This document shows, piece after piece, positions 6,489 to 7,192 of a stretch of 7,192 nt of DNA. The stretch comes from DATCRE01 sp035493595. Lineage in GTDB: Bacteria > Bacteroidota > Bacteroidia > Cytophagales > Cyclobacteriaceae. The translations under genes were made by a program, and so were the position numbers. The notes below the pieces were generated by a model, which saw only the letters and a list, made by a program, of their open reading frames with translations, was not told where the DNA came from and did no database searches. Location: NCBI GenBank assembly GCA_035493595.1, contig DATJHZ010000374.1, positions 1-7,192 of the forward strand, in the 5' to 3' direction. Within the stretch, counting starts at the first letter, position 1, and each line of letters begins with the position of its first letter.

Positions 6489-7145
6489 ATGCTGAAAAAG
6501 ATCCTTATCGTTTCGACATTAAGTTTGTGCGCCGCCATTGCAAACGGGAATGACATTTCAAAAAAGTACTTTGCAACTCCACATCGTATAACGCTGCAAA
6601 TTCCTGATGCAGGATTTTCATCGCGACATCACGGCCGCCATATGCCAAGACGACGCTCAGATTGCTTCTACTCTGGTTTTGGTGTTAGTTTTTTTGCGAT
6701 TTACGATCCACACAATAATGACAATGCTGCAGGCGGTCCGGCCTTTACATTAACAACTGGTATACACCTGATACGAAAGCAGACTTTTTCTATTACGTTG
6801 GATGTGCCACTGTCGGTCGGAGGGTACAAAAGTATATATGGTTTGGCTGACCTGCCCGTAATGCTTGACCTTAATATTGGCGCAGCAAGTGGAAACTCTG
6901 ACGCAGTCTTAGGGCTTCGTGTTGGGACAGGAATCGGAGCATCTCTCTCTGAGATCGGGAACCGATATGGCTCAATGGATAAACCTATAGTCGGTTATGA
7001 ATGGGGCGTCCGATGCAATTTCGGCGTTGTCTTGGGATCAAAGAAATCGAACGACAAATTTATGTTACTCTACACTTTTCGTTCAGATCGGGAACCAGGA
7101 ACCGGCAATCTGTTTGGACTCGGAATCCATCTAATTGAATTCTGA
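6489..7145 (+). CDS. Exported hypothetical protein, possible small outer-membrane beta-barrel
   Basis: I do not recognise a named family. From the ATG at 6489 the 218-residue protein starts with two Lys and a hydrophobic run (MLKKILIVSTLSLCAAIANG), a good Sec signal peptide with likely cleavage near residue 20-21. The mature part is short of long helices. It shows repeated amphipathic, Gly- and aromatic-rich stretches, for example around 62-73, 81-95, 99-110, 137-150, 168-181 and 189-199. It ends in a strand closing with Phe (GLGIHLIEF), the usual terminal signal of outer-membrane barrel proteins. A basic patch with His and Arg (about 45-56, HHGRHMPRRRSD) follows the N-terminal segment. An in-frame TTG at 6429 would add 20 residues ahead of the signal peptide and is rejected. 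It lies 135 bp after the dehydrogenase partner gene, on the same strand, with no visible promoter or functional link. The barrel fold is an inference. Confidence 0.7.
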   Translation: MLKKILIVSTLSLCAAIANGNDISKKYFATPHRITLQIPDAGFSSRHHGRHMPRRRSDCFYSGFGVSFFAIYDPHNNDNAAGGPAFTLTTGIHLIRKQTFSITLDVPLSVGGYKSIYGLADLPVMLDLNIGAASGNSDAVLGLRVGTGIGASLSEIGNRYGSMDKPIVGYEWGVRCNFGVVLGSKKSNDKFMLLYTFRSDREPGTGNLFGLGIHLIEF

Positions 7146-7192
7146 TAGCAAGCACTACCTTGTGACGCCTCGATACTCCTCTCTCTTCATTT

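Noticed and set aside
7146..7192. Possible gene start on the minus strand at the right edge
   Set aside because: The only ATG frame there stops after about 11 codons; nothing recognisable is left in the last 47 bases.

Overview
The window looks like a piece of a Bacteroidota chromosome, probably Cytophagales-like. The evidence is the gene content: nuoA/nuoB of Bacteroidota type, a LytS/LytTR sensor-regulator pair, and a GMC oxidoreductase paired with a gluconate 2-dehydrogenase subunit 3-like protein. It is supported by weak or absent Shine-Dalgarno sequences and by two upstream regions matching the Bacteroidota promoter form TTTG/TTG-N19-21-TAnnTTTG. Genus-level placement is not possible from this sequence alone.

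Left part (1-1947, all minus strand). Reading right to left: a four-helix DUF1761 membrane protein, a small lipoprotein, then nuoA and nuoB, the first two subunits of respiratory complex I. nuoB runs off the left edge, and the rest of the nuo cluster presumably follows there. A near-perfect promoter lies just before nuoA, so the lipoprotein/DUF1761 pair is probably a separate unit that happens to sit upstream.

Middle (1948-3840, plus strand). A short divergent intergenic region carries a second promoter-like sequence. It precedes a four-helix LytS-type histidine kinase followed 10 bp later by its LytTR response regulator. This is a compact two-component operon.

Right part (3841-7192, plus strand). 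A 568-residue GMC flavoprotein with a cysteine triad like that of Fe-S-containing FAD-glucose dehydrogenases is followed by its small Tat-exported, probably lipid-anchored partner. They most likely form a periplasmic sugar (or polyol) dehydrogenase, with the flavoprotein carried through the Tat pathway by the small subunit. No cytochrome c subunit is present here. Between the two genes is a conspicuous imperfect inverted repeat made of 7-nt units. The last gene encodes a small exported, beta-rich protein that resembles an outer-membrane barrel and has no recognised function.

No RNA genes, CRISPR arrays, transposases or phage genes were seen. There is no gene-free stretch longer than 300 bases; the longest spacers are 5615-5750 (heptad hairpin) and 6354-6488 (nothing recognisable). 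Most of the window is ordinary housekeeping and regulatory content. The best leads are the heptad hairpin inside the dehydrogenase operon, the Fe-S-type cysteine motif with no cytochrome gene alongside, and the very short leader predicted for nuoA.
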